Source: Apostichopus japonicus | Lineage: Eukaryota > Echinodermata > Holothuroidea > Aspidochirotida > Stichopodidae | Length of the DNA: 64,000 nucleotides | NCBI RefSeq assembly: GCF_037975245.1 | Contig: NC_092577.1 | Span: forward strand, 20,334,898-20,398,897 | Direction of reading: 5' to 3' | Part shown: piece by piece, positions 34,576 to 43,930 of the stretch | Position numbering within the stretch: position 1 is the first letter of the stretch | Layout: every line of letters starts with the position of its first letter | Notes under the pieces: generated by a model | What the model saw: the letters and a program-made list of their open reading frames with translations, nothing else | Database searches by the model: none | What the model was told of the DNA's origin: nothing | Position numbers and translations under genes: made by a program

Positions 34576-36389
34576 GTGAGTTCAGTGAGTTCAGTAGTTC
34601 TCGTGGAGTGCGGACGTGTTTTCGGCTGCTCTCCACCTTTCGTTGACCACACCTTTATTGTGTTTTTACGTTGGCCCTTCATTAGTTTACAGTTTGTTTT
34701 AGTGTGTTTTGGGTTTGTTTCGTTTTGGTTTGTGTATAGGTGCGTGGCTTTGCCACACCCCTAGCTGTCATGGCGGCTCGCCGTGACAGCAAAATCGTAT
34801 TGTTGAGTTTTTCGGGGGAGGCTAAGGTCGTCCCCGTACAAGTTTTTTCAGTTTTGCGTTCTGTTGGTTTAAAGGTCCCTGGAGAGGTTGACGCGCTTCA
34901 GCGTAAACCTCTCCGGGGTATGAATTGTTTTGATGTACGGCGTCCATGTGTTGGAGGGAGTTGAGGGACTGAAGGTCACACCGTATGACAGTTCGGTGTG
35001 GGTGACAGTCCTCCATCTCCCTCTGGACATGTCTGAACAGGTTGTTGTGCGGACACTGGGGCGTTTTGGGAAAGTCACCGGCTACGAGGAGCCGGAATTC
35101 CTTGAATGTAAAGGTGTCAAGACCGGGACTAGACGAGTTAGAATCGAACTCAAGTCTGATATCCCCTCTACCTTGTGGGCTCATGGGCACAGGGCCCACA
35201 TTGCATACCCGGGCCAGCCTCGCACTTGTTGGAGGTGTGGGCTGGAAGGGCATGAGGCCAGGTTGTGCCCGAACAAGCGGTGTAGCCGCTGTTTACATGT
35301 TTGGCATACCCTGGCCGAGTGTAAAGGGGATATCGTTTGCAACTCGTGTGGGAAAACGGGCCATCTCGCCCGTTTATGCCCAGACCGCTCATACGCCGTG
35401 AGAGTGGCTACGGGCGTGGTTGAAGCGGTCCCTGTCCCGGCCTCTGACACCGTACCACATGATGCTCCTGTCACCGCCCCAGTGTCCGACACTAGCGCCC
35501 CGATGGAGGCTTTGTTCCCCCTTTCGTGTCCGACCTCTCCCCTGATCGAACTTGCCGAGACTGCCAGCCTGCCCACTGAGGCAGAGCAGGACAAAACGGC
35601 GGAGATGGTACTAGCGGAGTGGCACGCGGCGCAGGATGCCGCTTGTACTGGTTCACCGGTAGCTACCGGTGATACTAGTCGGGCCCCGAGTCAACCGGCC
35701 CAAGAGACATTAAGTGGCCCAGATTCTGACTCGCCAATGGAAGACTGCACTACAGCCTTATTAGTTGTGGCTAAGGAGTCCTCCGATTGGTTTGATGAGA
35801 CAAAACAGGCCACTGATCTCATTGACTCGAGTGGCCCTTCCGCCCTACCCGCAGCCGCTTCCGCTATACCGGACACGATGGTCGCTAGTGGACCTCCTGT
35901 TCCTGACAGGGAGGTCCACTCGACCAAGGTTGACGAGGAGTTAAGAACTCTGCTCCCTCGTAAGAAAAGGGGGAATACTGTTAGGGGCTTGAAAAGACCC
36001 GTATTGGGAAAATTTCGCAGGTAATGCGCAAGCCTGTCGTCTGCTATCGGGACGGCGTACCCCGGATGAACTTTGGAGTTAGTTAGTTGTTATGTGTGGG
36101 GTGGGGGGTTTGTGTGGTCCTTACATAATATGGGTTGGGGTTTTCTGTTTGTGGTTTGGTGTTTGCTTTTTGGGGCTGGTGTGTGGAGCTTTGTTTTGGT
36201 TCTGTTAGCCTTTGGGTCCGTGTCCTTTTCACGTCACGTTAAACGCTATATTTTTATACATTTGTGGGTTAGTGAGAGATTTCTGTTTGTGGGTTTTCAG
36301 TTGGGTTTTTGGTGTTTGTTAAACAGACTGGGATTGTTTTTGGTTTTGTTGACCTTTGGTCCGTGTCTGTTTCTTTGCACGTAAAAAGC
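34576..36389 (+). mobile_element. Family B ORF1-only LINE derivative, copy 3
   Basis: 5' region TTCTCGTGGAGTGCGGACGT (34598 onward), ORF1, then GCAGGTAATGCGCAAGCC at the ORF1 end (36015-36032), 20 in-frame codons of the ORF2 tail, the 3' UTR and GCACGTAAAAAGC ending at 36389. ORF2 (about 3.4 kb) is absent. A possible TSD is ACATTAGTGAG (34534-34544 and 36394-36404), but the spacing at both ends is imperfect. Confidence 0.85.
34770..36024 (+). pseudogene. ORF1 of copy 3, nearly complete
   Basis: ATG at 34770 (MAARRDSKIVLLSFSGEAK). A short deletion near 34936 (siblings have FTSEAARVRG) shifts the frame, after which 34930-36024 is open for 364 codons. The knuckles are CWRCGLEGHEARLC, CSRCLHVWHTLAEC (Gly to Trp just before the His) and CNSCGKTGHLARLC. 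A Pro/Ala/Thr-rich acidic linker and the basic end RKKRGNTVRGLKRPVLGKFRR-type tail follow. The stop is TAA, overlapping an ATG (TAATG) that opens a 20-codon frame identical in phase to the ORF2 C-terminus. This is the best ORF1 reference in the window after its single frameshift. Confidence 0.8.
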
Positions 36390-38017
36390 ACACACATTAG
36401 TGAGCTAAACATCCCACTCAGTATGCGTTATCTTTTGTATGGCTACAGTCTACAGTCAGGTGCTTTTCTGACTAAATCTACACATGCTTCTTCCAGAGGA
36501 TTAAGTTATCGTTTCCTTGAAAAAGTAGGTGCGTCATTATATGCATATTGTCAGTCAGTTTTGTCACTCACATTTCAGTCCAAAAAACAAATTGTGCCTC
36601 AGTTACTTGACTGAGGGGTGGGTCATTTTACAGTAGATGTTAGTCACCTAGTTGAATGAGGGGTGCGTGAATGTAGGTGTTTTTCCGACGTACATTTCTG
36701 CAATGACTCGCCTTGCCGGGGTGAGTCATACAATTGACAAGTGCATTATTCCAAACGCTCCGTTACCAAACATTCCGTGTAATACTTCCATAAACTTTAA
36801 TGCGTAGTTGACAAAAGTCCTTACGTTAAATGATCACCTCTTAAAATGATATATACTGATTAATGTTTTTCGAACCAAGTATTGGTGGGAATCGGCAAAA
36901 CTCTTTATTGCCATCCAGTTCAAAGCGTATTCTTTGGAGTAAAAAACTTCACCCAAAATGTGCTCGCGTAAGGAAATTATAACAATAGCACTTTGCTTGC
37001 GTATCGCGATGTAGCGGGCGAAGATCGAAACCTAAAGTTGCGTGTATGCCTTAAGCGTGTCGACGTGCAAGAAAATAGCAAGCTCGTCGTACGCTCTCAT
37101 TCTAGTGAGTGAGTGAGATTTGCAAATCGCAATTTAATTTGCACGAAATTTGTTGTTGCGAAATTTGTGGAACACGTGTTGTAGTCAAAGGAGTTTTGCC
37201 TTTAACGTGGTGCTCACGATTTTCAACTGGCATGATTAGGGTATGGCTTGTTGCACTAGCGTGCTATCGACCCGGCTACAGGGTTCAGTACTGTTTCTCC
37301 AGCTTGAGGGGTCACTTTTCACAAGACACAATATTCCTGCAAAAATGTTATGAATAACTGCTTGAATTCTTAATATGTTATTGTTAAATATGTAATCTCT
37401 AAGTTCAAATCCAATTTAATTCCAATGTTATGTTACAATGAACTTTCAAACCTTTGTTGTTGCCAAAATCATTGAAAATGGCCATTTTACCAGATTTTAG
37501 GTCCAACCGAAATGAGCCCTATAGCACCGGTGCCTAACGGCCGGGTAAATAGCCACTACCTTTTCACTTAGGCTAAGTAAACTTGTATGCAGCCAGTAAA
37601 CTTGTATGCAGCCTGCAGGGTAGGAATAAACTGTCTTCCAAACAAAACCTAAAAAAAAAAACATTTATTTAGGCCTAACGTTATGGGCCTGACGTTAGAC
37701 TATTTTCGTTTTAACCAGCAACCATTCATTTTTAAAATATTTTCTTTAACCTAAAAGTTGGCCTTATTTAGTAAAATATTACTACGCCTACATTACATTA
37801 CTCGTAACCAGCGCCACAATAGACGTACATGTACGACAGTCTGACAGTACAGTGTAGCCTAGGCCCAATGCTGAGCCATAGTATTACATATACTAGGCTA
37901 TAGCCTACTGTACTACTACTGTACTAGTATTTGTAAATGTTAACGGTATGACAGTATGAATCGATTGAAAACAGCTTTTTTAATATTACCTTGGAGCAAT
38001 GATATTTTGTTTTCGTT
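36390..38017. other. Gene-free DNA
   Basis: 36394-36730 continues the GTCAGT/TCACTCA-rich text. The rest is AT-rich with palindromic TAGGC/GCCTA words. No gene supported. Confidence 0.4.
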
Positions 38018-38208
38018 TATTTTATTTTTTTAAGCAAAAGTCGGCCAAGAAAGAACCTGGCCACGAAACGAAACTACCAAACGACTGATCCGCTCTCAGC
38101 CCAGTCCCCTTGCATCGGGACTGTGACTGTGTGATCATCGTCGGGTGTGCATCTCCATTCCCCTCGAAAGGGAACAGACACACGATTTTAGCCAAAAGGC
38201 CGAGAAGC
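38018..38208 (-). mobile_element. U2-headed SINE-like element, copy 1
   Basis: On the minus strand it begins GCTTCTCGGCCTTTTGGCTA (from 38208), which is the 5' stem-loop I region of U2 snRNA, continues with a worn AAATCGTGTGTCTGTTC, then a body with no similarity to U2 that matches copy 2 at about 85-90% (CATCGGGACTGTGACTGTGT-type text reverse complemented), a 3' hairpin GGCCA...TGGCC and an AT-rich tail. The branch-recognition stretch GTAGTA of U2 is lost here. The family is shared with 43737-43921. Confidence 0.75.
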
Positions 38209-39462
38209 TTTTTGCTTCTCGGCAAAAGGCAAAATGCTTTTGCTTGAAGAAGCAATCATATTACTTCTTCTGCAAATCCTTAACTTGCCAAAGACGTTCT
38301 CAATGTCTCTGCCGTTCTTATATCCTCGTGGAAATCTTAAAAAAGCTACTTTTTATACATAAGACGAAGCTTAAATTCTCGTTATTAAAGATAAGTTCAG
38401 CTAAAATGGCGATTCCATTGAACGGACGCGGGCATATTAAGATTGGGAACACGTCATTCATTTGGACAGACCGGACTGGTTAAACTGGTAAGTCTTCGCA
38501 TGAACTGAAATTAAAATAAGCACGTGACAAATTACAATGTTATTGGGTATTGCATTTAGTCTATTGCAGGCTCAATTTCATTCGGAACCAATTCCAGTCC
38601 TAATTTTTGAGTCTTCAAAATTAACAGAGTACCGGACCGTCTGTATAGCACTGTACGTTTATATTCGCAGGTTTCCAGACTTACTATCAACGATAAAAGA
38701 GCTTTCAACCTCAGCACCATGAAAGCAAGATATTGCAGCTTTTGCAAGCTTGCACAGATTGGGATATTTTCAACTACCATCCACCTGGCACCACCAATTG
38801 TCAATTCTATGTTCCTTGCAACTGTCATCAAGTTTAGCAGGTATCAAAAGGGCAGGGATGTAAGTCTTCCGTATTTGTAGGGAAATCCGTTTTTTTTTCT
38901 TCAAATTCCAATAAAGTTCCACAAAATTGTACGAATATCAAAGACAAAACGCGGCCAAAATGCCTGGCTCGTTGAAGCAAGCTAACTTCAATTTTCACTC
39001 ATCGATCAACCAAAATACGAATACCTGTTACATATCGCATTGCACTGTTACAACATTGTGCCATGTGAACATCGTTGCATACGTGCGAACTTCAAATCGC
39101 CTTAGCTCATTTCTGTCGTTATAATACCTTGCCTAATTCACGTTGATTGGACTGCTAATTAATATCTTCGTAAATGCTGGTGCTCGACATAAGTTTCGGA
39201 ATTAACGCTTGTGATATTTGTCAGCGGCGGAAATCTATGGGATATGCACATATGATAGTCGATATTCGTGATTGCATTCGAATGTGACTGTTTTTTTGAG
39301 CTAGTCAGAACTAGGAGTAGGATGGGTTAGCGCTAATACTTTTGAGCTAGCCTAACATAACGATAGTGTGTAAGTAGTCAGAGCTAGGAGTAGGATGTGT
39401 TAGGACGGCATTCACCCGAGGTCTCCGAATGGTTTTCGGTTTTTTTCGGGCTGCACTTACAT
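38209..39462. other. No convincing gene
   Basis: A foldback joins the SINE head at 38199-38223. An open region at 38569-38840 (ACTDWDIFNYHPPG-type frame) is bounded by AG/GT dinucleotides but changes frame and was not recognised. Confidence 0.3.
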
Positions 39463-39880
39463 CCCTGAAAGAGTCTGTCTGTTACCCATGGACCTCCTTT
39501 CCACAGGTAGCTACCCCATTCTGTTAGAACCGATGAAAGGTGGTCTGGTAGATTTCTCATTCCAGCTAACGTGACGGAATGACCTCTGGCAAGTGGATTC
39601 AGGGAAGAGAAATCTCTGAAGACTGCTTTAGAGAGTGGCACTTTCTTCTGCTGTGTCCACATTGGCTGACTAGGCACTTTTGAAACACTGTTTTACAACA
39701 TGATTACCCTTCAGTGTTGAGACAAGACCTTGGACTTGGGGGCCAAACATAATCTGCCCTGGTTTCAACACATTTTCGTCCTTTGAAATGTCAAGAGACA
39801 GCATTTCATTCACAGAACAGTTACCCATTTTCTGGGGCTTGACAAAATTTGTCAGTAACTCTCAAAATCTCAATCTGTCT
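39463..39880 (-). pseudogene. Candidate coding remnant, possibly hAT-like
   Basis: Minus strand, two blocks in different frames. 39850-39680 has QKMGNCSVNEMLSLDISKD, ENVLKPGQIMFGPQVQGLVS and KGNHVVKQCF. 39677-39465 has KKVPLSKAVFRDFSSLNPLA, VTLAGMRNLPDHLSSVLTE and WGSYL, followed by a GTAAGT donor. The pairing resembles the C-terminal portion of hAT-like zinc-finger transposase-derived proteins common in fish and invertebrates, but the resemblance is weak. A TAG separates the blocks. Confidence 0.3.
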
Positions 39881-40202
39881 GTCATTAAGCCTGTGCACGA
39901 GAGGCTCCTTGGTCTGAAAGAGACATACGTATCTTTGACGGTTTCTAGCTCAAATGCATAGAAACACAAGATCAGTTTAGTGTAACGTATTTTGAACAAT
40001 ACTTTCCCAGTTATTCTTTTCTTTCTTGCTGTTACGAGGGCCCATTGTAGCCTAACGCTAGTCACTGCTAGTGAGGAACCTAATGTTATAATATAGAAAG
40101 TATTTGAAATGGCCTACGTGACAAATCAATATTTGAGAAATCAGGTCGGTTACCATATCAGAATGTTATTCATGTAATGAGCAATACACGATTGTTCTGG
40201 TA

Positions 40203-41117
40203 TATTCCTTATGATGACACGCTGGTCTCGGGTTCCCGTCGGTTTACGTGAAATCGCGTTGTACGCTGTCCACGCATCTTCGTGGATTCTCTGGAATGTT
40301 CGCGAGATATGCAAAGGACTTCCGCGAACGGAGACACTGGGTCGAGTTGTTACTCAGGTGTATCGAGAAAGATCTACATGATTCTTGACATGGCGAATCG
40401 TATAAAAACCCGCCCCAGATCGGATAGTTTCTCACTTTCTGAACGAATACAAGCGACGACACATATTATACCATTCTACTATATATCGTCCGTGCTCAAC
40501 TGCCAGTAGTTTCTGAGGTATTGAGATATCGATACCAAGATTGATTCTACACTTCCATTCAGAAGTTTGAAGGGGACTTTGCTGTGAAACTACAGTGAAG
40601 AATTTCTGTCTCCATTGAGTAAGTTCGTTACGCCAGGAGTTGGTGGCTATAAAGCTGACTTTGGACTGACTCTGGTAATATTTAGTCGGCGAGAAGTTCG
40701 ACTTGTGCTTTACTCGATTGTGGCTGGAAGTCCGTCTTCTATTTTTGGAGCATCGCCGGAAAGAAGGTGACTGCTGTTTCTGGGATCGCGAGAATCTTCG
40801 TCGAGGACCAGTGAATTACGCGGTACAACGGACCGAGAATCGTCATCAAGGTCGTGGCCGCTGAGGGATATCGCCGTTGGAAGAGACCAGCGTGTTTTAA
40901 AGAGTATCCTACCTTGTTAAGTTTGTCAGTAATTTTCTATATATTTGTAATTACCACTTGTTGTTGTTGGTTCAAACTCCATTGTTCAATATAGTTTACG
41001 TTCTCATTCAAATTCTCTAGACTCGTCAATTTGTCTGTGTTCCTTACGGAAACGCACCCAGGCTTGTGTCTCGTTAAAAATTAATTATGGAGACCTCTCG
41101 TATTCCAACGTAACACT
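40203..41117. mobile_element. LTR-like repeat, copy 2
   Basis: About 0.9 kb matching the split copy at 4472-7052, with the same edges (CTTATGATGACACGCTGG, ATTCCAACGTAACACT). It contains GTATAAAAACCCGCCCC, a TATA-box-like element, near 40400, consistent with an LTR promoter read on the plus strand. No flanking gag-pol was recognised, so a solo LTR is inferred. Confidence 0.45.
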
Positions 41118-41894
41118 TACCTTTACCTCAGCAGTCAACTTCTTTACTGCCAGTGTGCTCTCTACACATTTGATGCATCCTGTCCTGTGGGGACACTCTC
41201 TGAAGGATTGGCTTCATCAGCCCACTTTAAACTAATTTGTCTTTTCAGAAGCAATTGCGAGGCCACATAGTGACGGCATTCGCGGACAATACCACCGCAG
41301 TCTCCTACATCAACATACAGGGGGGGGGGGGGGCACCAGATCGACCCGACTTTGTCAAGCGACTTGGGACCTCTTACACTGGTGCAGGCTTCGCAGACGG
41401 CTCCACCATGGGGTGAAACGAGGTCATCTCGGCAGTCCTCCGTGGCATGGCCAACAGGAGATCGACAACACTCAAACTCCCCCACACTTGGAGTATAAAT
41501 GGTGTTCTCAGGGAGATGGCGGAATGATCTGAACCGATGGCATCAGCCTCCCTACGCCACGTCACACAAGAGACCATGTTCCTGATGGCAGCCGCATCGG
41601 CCAGACGGAAAAGCTGCCTCCACGCGTTATTCGTGGCGGAGGGACACATACGGTTTGACGTCAATGGGGTACGACTCATCCCCGACCCCTCTCTTTCCCC
41701 CGAAGAACCGAACTCTTAGGAGTTTGTGCCAGGCGACATTTTCCTCCCAAAAGTATCGTATTTTCGTCGGTCAGGGCACTCCGCTGGTACTTATACAGAA
41801 CCAAAGATCTACGAACTTCGCAAAAACTGTTCATCTTACCCACACAACGGCGTCTAAGGATCGATCTCCCGGTGGCTGGTCCAGCTCATCCGGC

Positions 41895-41962
41895 CTCACG
41901 CCACAGGGGGTGAGAGAGGTCTAGCGAGCCAAAAATAGTTCTCTCACCCCCTGTGGCGTGAG
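41895..41962. repeat. 23-bp perfect inverted repeat at a LINE junction
   Basis: Arms at 41895-41917 and 41940-41962 are perfect reverse complements, with a 22-base spacer that contains AGCGAGCCAAAAA, the reverse complement of family A 3' UTR sequence. It sits exactly at the 5' junction of the A fragment. Confidence 0.9.
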
Positions 41963-42045
41963 TTTCGTTTGTCAGAATGGGATGGTTCGGTAGTGCCGTT
42001 TGGCCGTGACGTTTTGTATCCCGCATGGCGGGTCACGTAAAAAGC
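41961..42045 (+). mobile_element. Family A 3' end fragment in the DIRS-like element
   Basis: Matches the last about 85 bp of family A, including CCCGC-ATG-GCGGG and TCACGTAAAAAGC. The recombinase reading resumes a few bases after its 3' end (about 42050). Confidence 0.85.
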
Positions 42046-42200
42046 ACTATTCGCGGGGGTACCCCTGGAGGAGCTCCTGAAGGCGGCGGCATGGAAATCA
42101 CCATCAGCTTTCGTCGCAACATACCTGACCGACACCCTCGCTTCGGACTTGCGGTGTTGGGGGTTCCCTTTGGGCAGGTCCCGCCCGTTGGGCCTCCCAC

Positions 42201-42954
42201 CATCATAATAGTGCCACTTTATGCAATCTTACCTGTCTTTTGTGTGAGACAGGTAAGAGAGGAGCGAATTAAATCCCAAAACTCACTGGTTTGGGGATTT
42301 ACGAGCGACGATACATACCTGGCTCTCCCTCCTCCCACCACTCGGGACCTACCCGACGACACGAACGTCAACTAGACCGCTGAGCACCACACGACTGAGG
42401 ACGTCGCCCTTACCGCGAGCTCCTGGGATCTCATACCCCTGAGTATTCATACCCCAAACATGGCTTCTTTTCAAACCGATACCTCTAACATGCACCGGTT
42501 CGAGCGCACTCCAGTGTAAGATTACCGTCGCACAGGACATGACTTGCACCCTACCTCCTTCTCTGGGTGGGGGCTTCTCTGATGATCAGCGGAGCTCGCG
42601 CGCTTCTTCGCTGCCCTCGGCTCCCCCTTAGGTGCCACCCGCATTCCCTACCCGAACGCGGGGCAAGTTGCCCGCTTCTGCCCTGGGATAGATTCGGAGG
42701 AGTTAGTGGACGGTGCCTACGGAGCTAGGGCGCATTGCTAAAATATTCCAAATGTGTTAGGTAGATGGGAAATCCACGAATTCACGGAAGAAGCTCATGG
42801 TCTGAATGCTCCTGTCGATGGTGCTTGGTCTATTCATATGCAGTCGACAACTGTGCCTTAATATCGCCTGTCGTTTAATTCCGTGAATACCAAGTGAATC
42901 TCATTCAGACCCGTTCAAGTCTAAGAAACAGCATCAGGGAACAACGCAATGATG
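42201..42954. other. C-rich, possibly DIRS 3' region
   Basis: C-rich text follows the recombinase remnant to about 42700, with no ORF I can assign. It may be the DIRS 3' region. Confidence 0.3.
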
Positions 42955-42960
42955 CAAGGT

Positions 42961-43017
42961 GCTTTTTACGTGACCCTCCATGCGGGATCCAACACGTCAC
43001 GGCCAAACGGCACTACC
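42961..43017 (-). mobile_element. Very short family A 3' tail with small TSD
   Basis: Only the last 57 bp of the element, reverse complement, with hairpin CCCGCATGGAGGG (one mispair). Short direct repeat CAAGGT at 42955-42960 and 43018-43023. At this length the TSD is suggestive only. Confidence 0.7.
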
Positions 43018-43023
43018 CAAGGT

Positions 43024-43724
43024 ACATATTAAAAAATATTACAAAATAAGTAGTTAACAGATGCATTAAAATGGGTGTCTACAAACCTAACATTTAAGAC
43101 TTCTAAGACTCGCTGCACATTAAGAGCCAGTGAACTACAACACTAAGCCCCCCCCCCCCGCCCACCATAAACGACTACAAAACCAAAACCCAATCAAAAC
43201 CGCACGTGCATGTAAGGTGGTTCACTGCCAGAAGGAACATGCACTGGGTGCACTGGGGATGTGGGAATATATATTTTTCGATGAGACAAATATTAATAAT
43301 AACAAATATTACGAAAAGCTCATTAGTGCCAAAAAGAGATTAATATTATTAATTATTAATTCGTAATAACGAAATAATAATTCGTTATTACGAATGAATT
43401 CGTTTTTACTAAATAAGAATTGATAATTACAAATTAATAATTCGTAATGTGGTAAAAGCAAATTGCTTAACCAGTAATCAGCCTGCTATAATCGGTCGAT
43501 ATATTGTGTTTATCGAGCGAGAATCCTGATTTTCCTGAATTTTGAGAAGTTTGGCTGCCATAAGCATGCTTCTACTAACCCCCAAAGATTGAGTGCTGAG
43601 AACTTCTTGCACGTGCACTCTGACCAGATTGCTATCCGCCTACTGTACTGTACCAAAGATAATTCACATCTCATACAGCGTCAATGAAAGGTACCTATAG
43701 GGCCTCTTTGCTGTTTGACCCTTC
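43024..43724. other. Gene-free AT-rich DNA with palindrome
   Basis: Includes a C-run (43149-43158) and the AT-rich palindrome at 43359-43395. No gene. Confidence 0.4.
43359..43395. repeat. 15-bp perfect palindrome with 7-base loop
   Basis: Arms ATTCGTAATAACGAA (43359-43373) and its reverse complement (43381-43395). Further ATTCGTAAT words lie on both sides (to 43450), so it is part of a larger AT-rich foldback that could be a MITE-like remnant. Confidence 0.85.
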
Positions 43725-43736
43725 GATGCTTAGATA

Positions 43737-43921
43737 CTTTTTAAGAAAAAGTCGCCCAAGAAAGAACCTGGGCACGAAAACCAAACGACTGATCCGCTCT
43801 CAGCCCCAGTCCCCTTGCGTCGGAACTGTGACTGTGTGATCATCGTCGGGTGTGCATGACCATTCCCCTCGAAAGGGAACAGATACTACACATGATCTTA
43901 GCCAAAAGGTCGAGAAGCGAT
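43737..43921 (-). mobile_element. U2-headed SINE, copy 2, with 12-bp TSD
   Basis: Read on the minus strand from 43921: ATCGCTTCTCG(A)CCTTTTGG, CTAAGATCATGTGTAGTATC and TGTTC match U2 snRNA from its first base through the branch-recognition GTAGTA (about 45 bases). A non-U2 body of about 110 bases follows, then hairpin GCCCAGG-TTCTTT-CTTGGGC, and a tail CTTAAAAAG. Perfect direct repeats GATGCTTAGATA lie at 43725-43736 and 43919-43930, overlapping the first bases of the head. This is a retroposed element, not a U2 gene, because the U2 Sm site and 3' stem-loops are absent. SINEs with snRNA heads (SINEU) are known from crocodilians; this body is not one I recognise. Confidence 0.85.
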
Positions 43922-43930
43922 GCTTAGATA

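Larger units (their letters stand above)
41118..42200 (+). mobile_element. DIRS-like retrotransposon remnant (RNase H and tyrosine recombinase)
   Basis: RNase H-type text reads QLRGHIVTAFADNTTAVSYI followed by GGT and TWDLLHWC (41249-41385), with a poly-G tract breaking the frame. Tyrosine-recombinase-like text follows: SLRHVTQETMFLMAAASARR and HIRFDVNGVRLIPDPSLS (41540-41700), and VPLEELLKAAAWKSPSAFVA with TYLTDTLASD (42056-42140). The order RNase H then YR, with ...LEELLKAAAWKSP... near the end, is characteristic of DIRS-type elements. A family A fragment with an inverted repeat interrupts it at 41918-42045. Many frameshifts. Element termini were not identified. Confidence 0.65.

Noticed and set aside
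38537-38840. Coding exons at 38537-38840
   Set aside because: Open frames exist on both strands, but frame changes every about 100 bases and no family match make this unsupported.
40410-40425. TATAAAAACCC as promoter of a host gene
   Set aside because: It lies inside an interspersed LTR-like repeat and no downstream gene exon was found.
43876-43921. A functional U2 snRNA gene on the minus strand
   Set aside because: Only the first about 45 bases match U2. The Sm site and 3' stem-loops are missing, TSDs flank the unit, and a second copy has the same foreign body.
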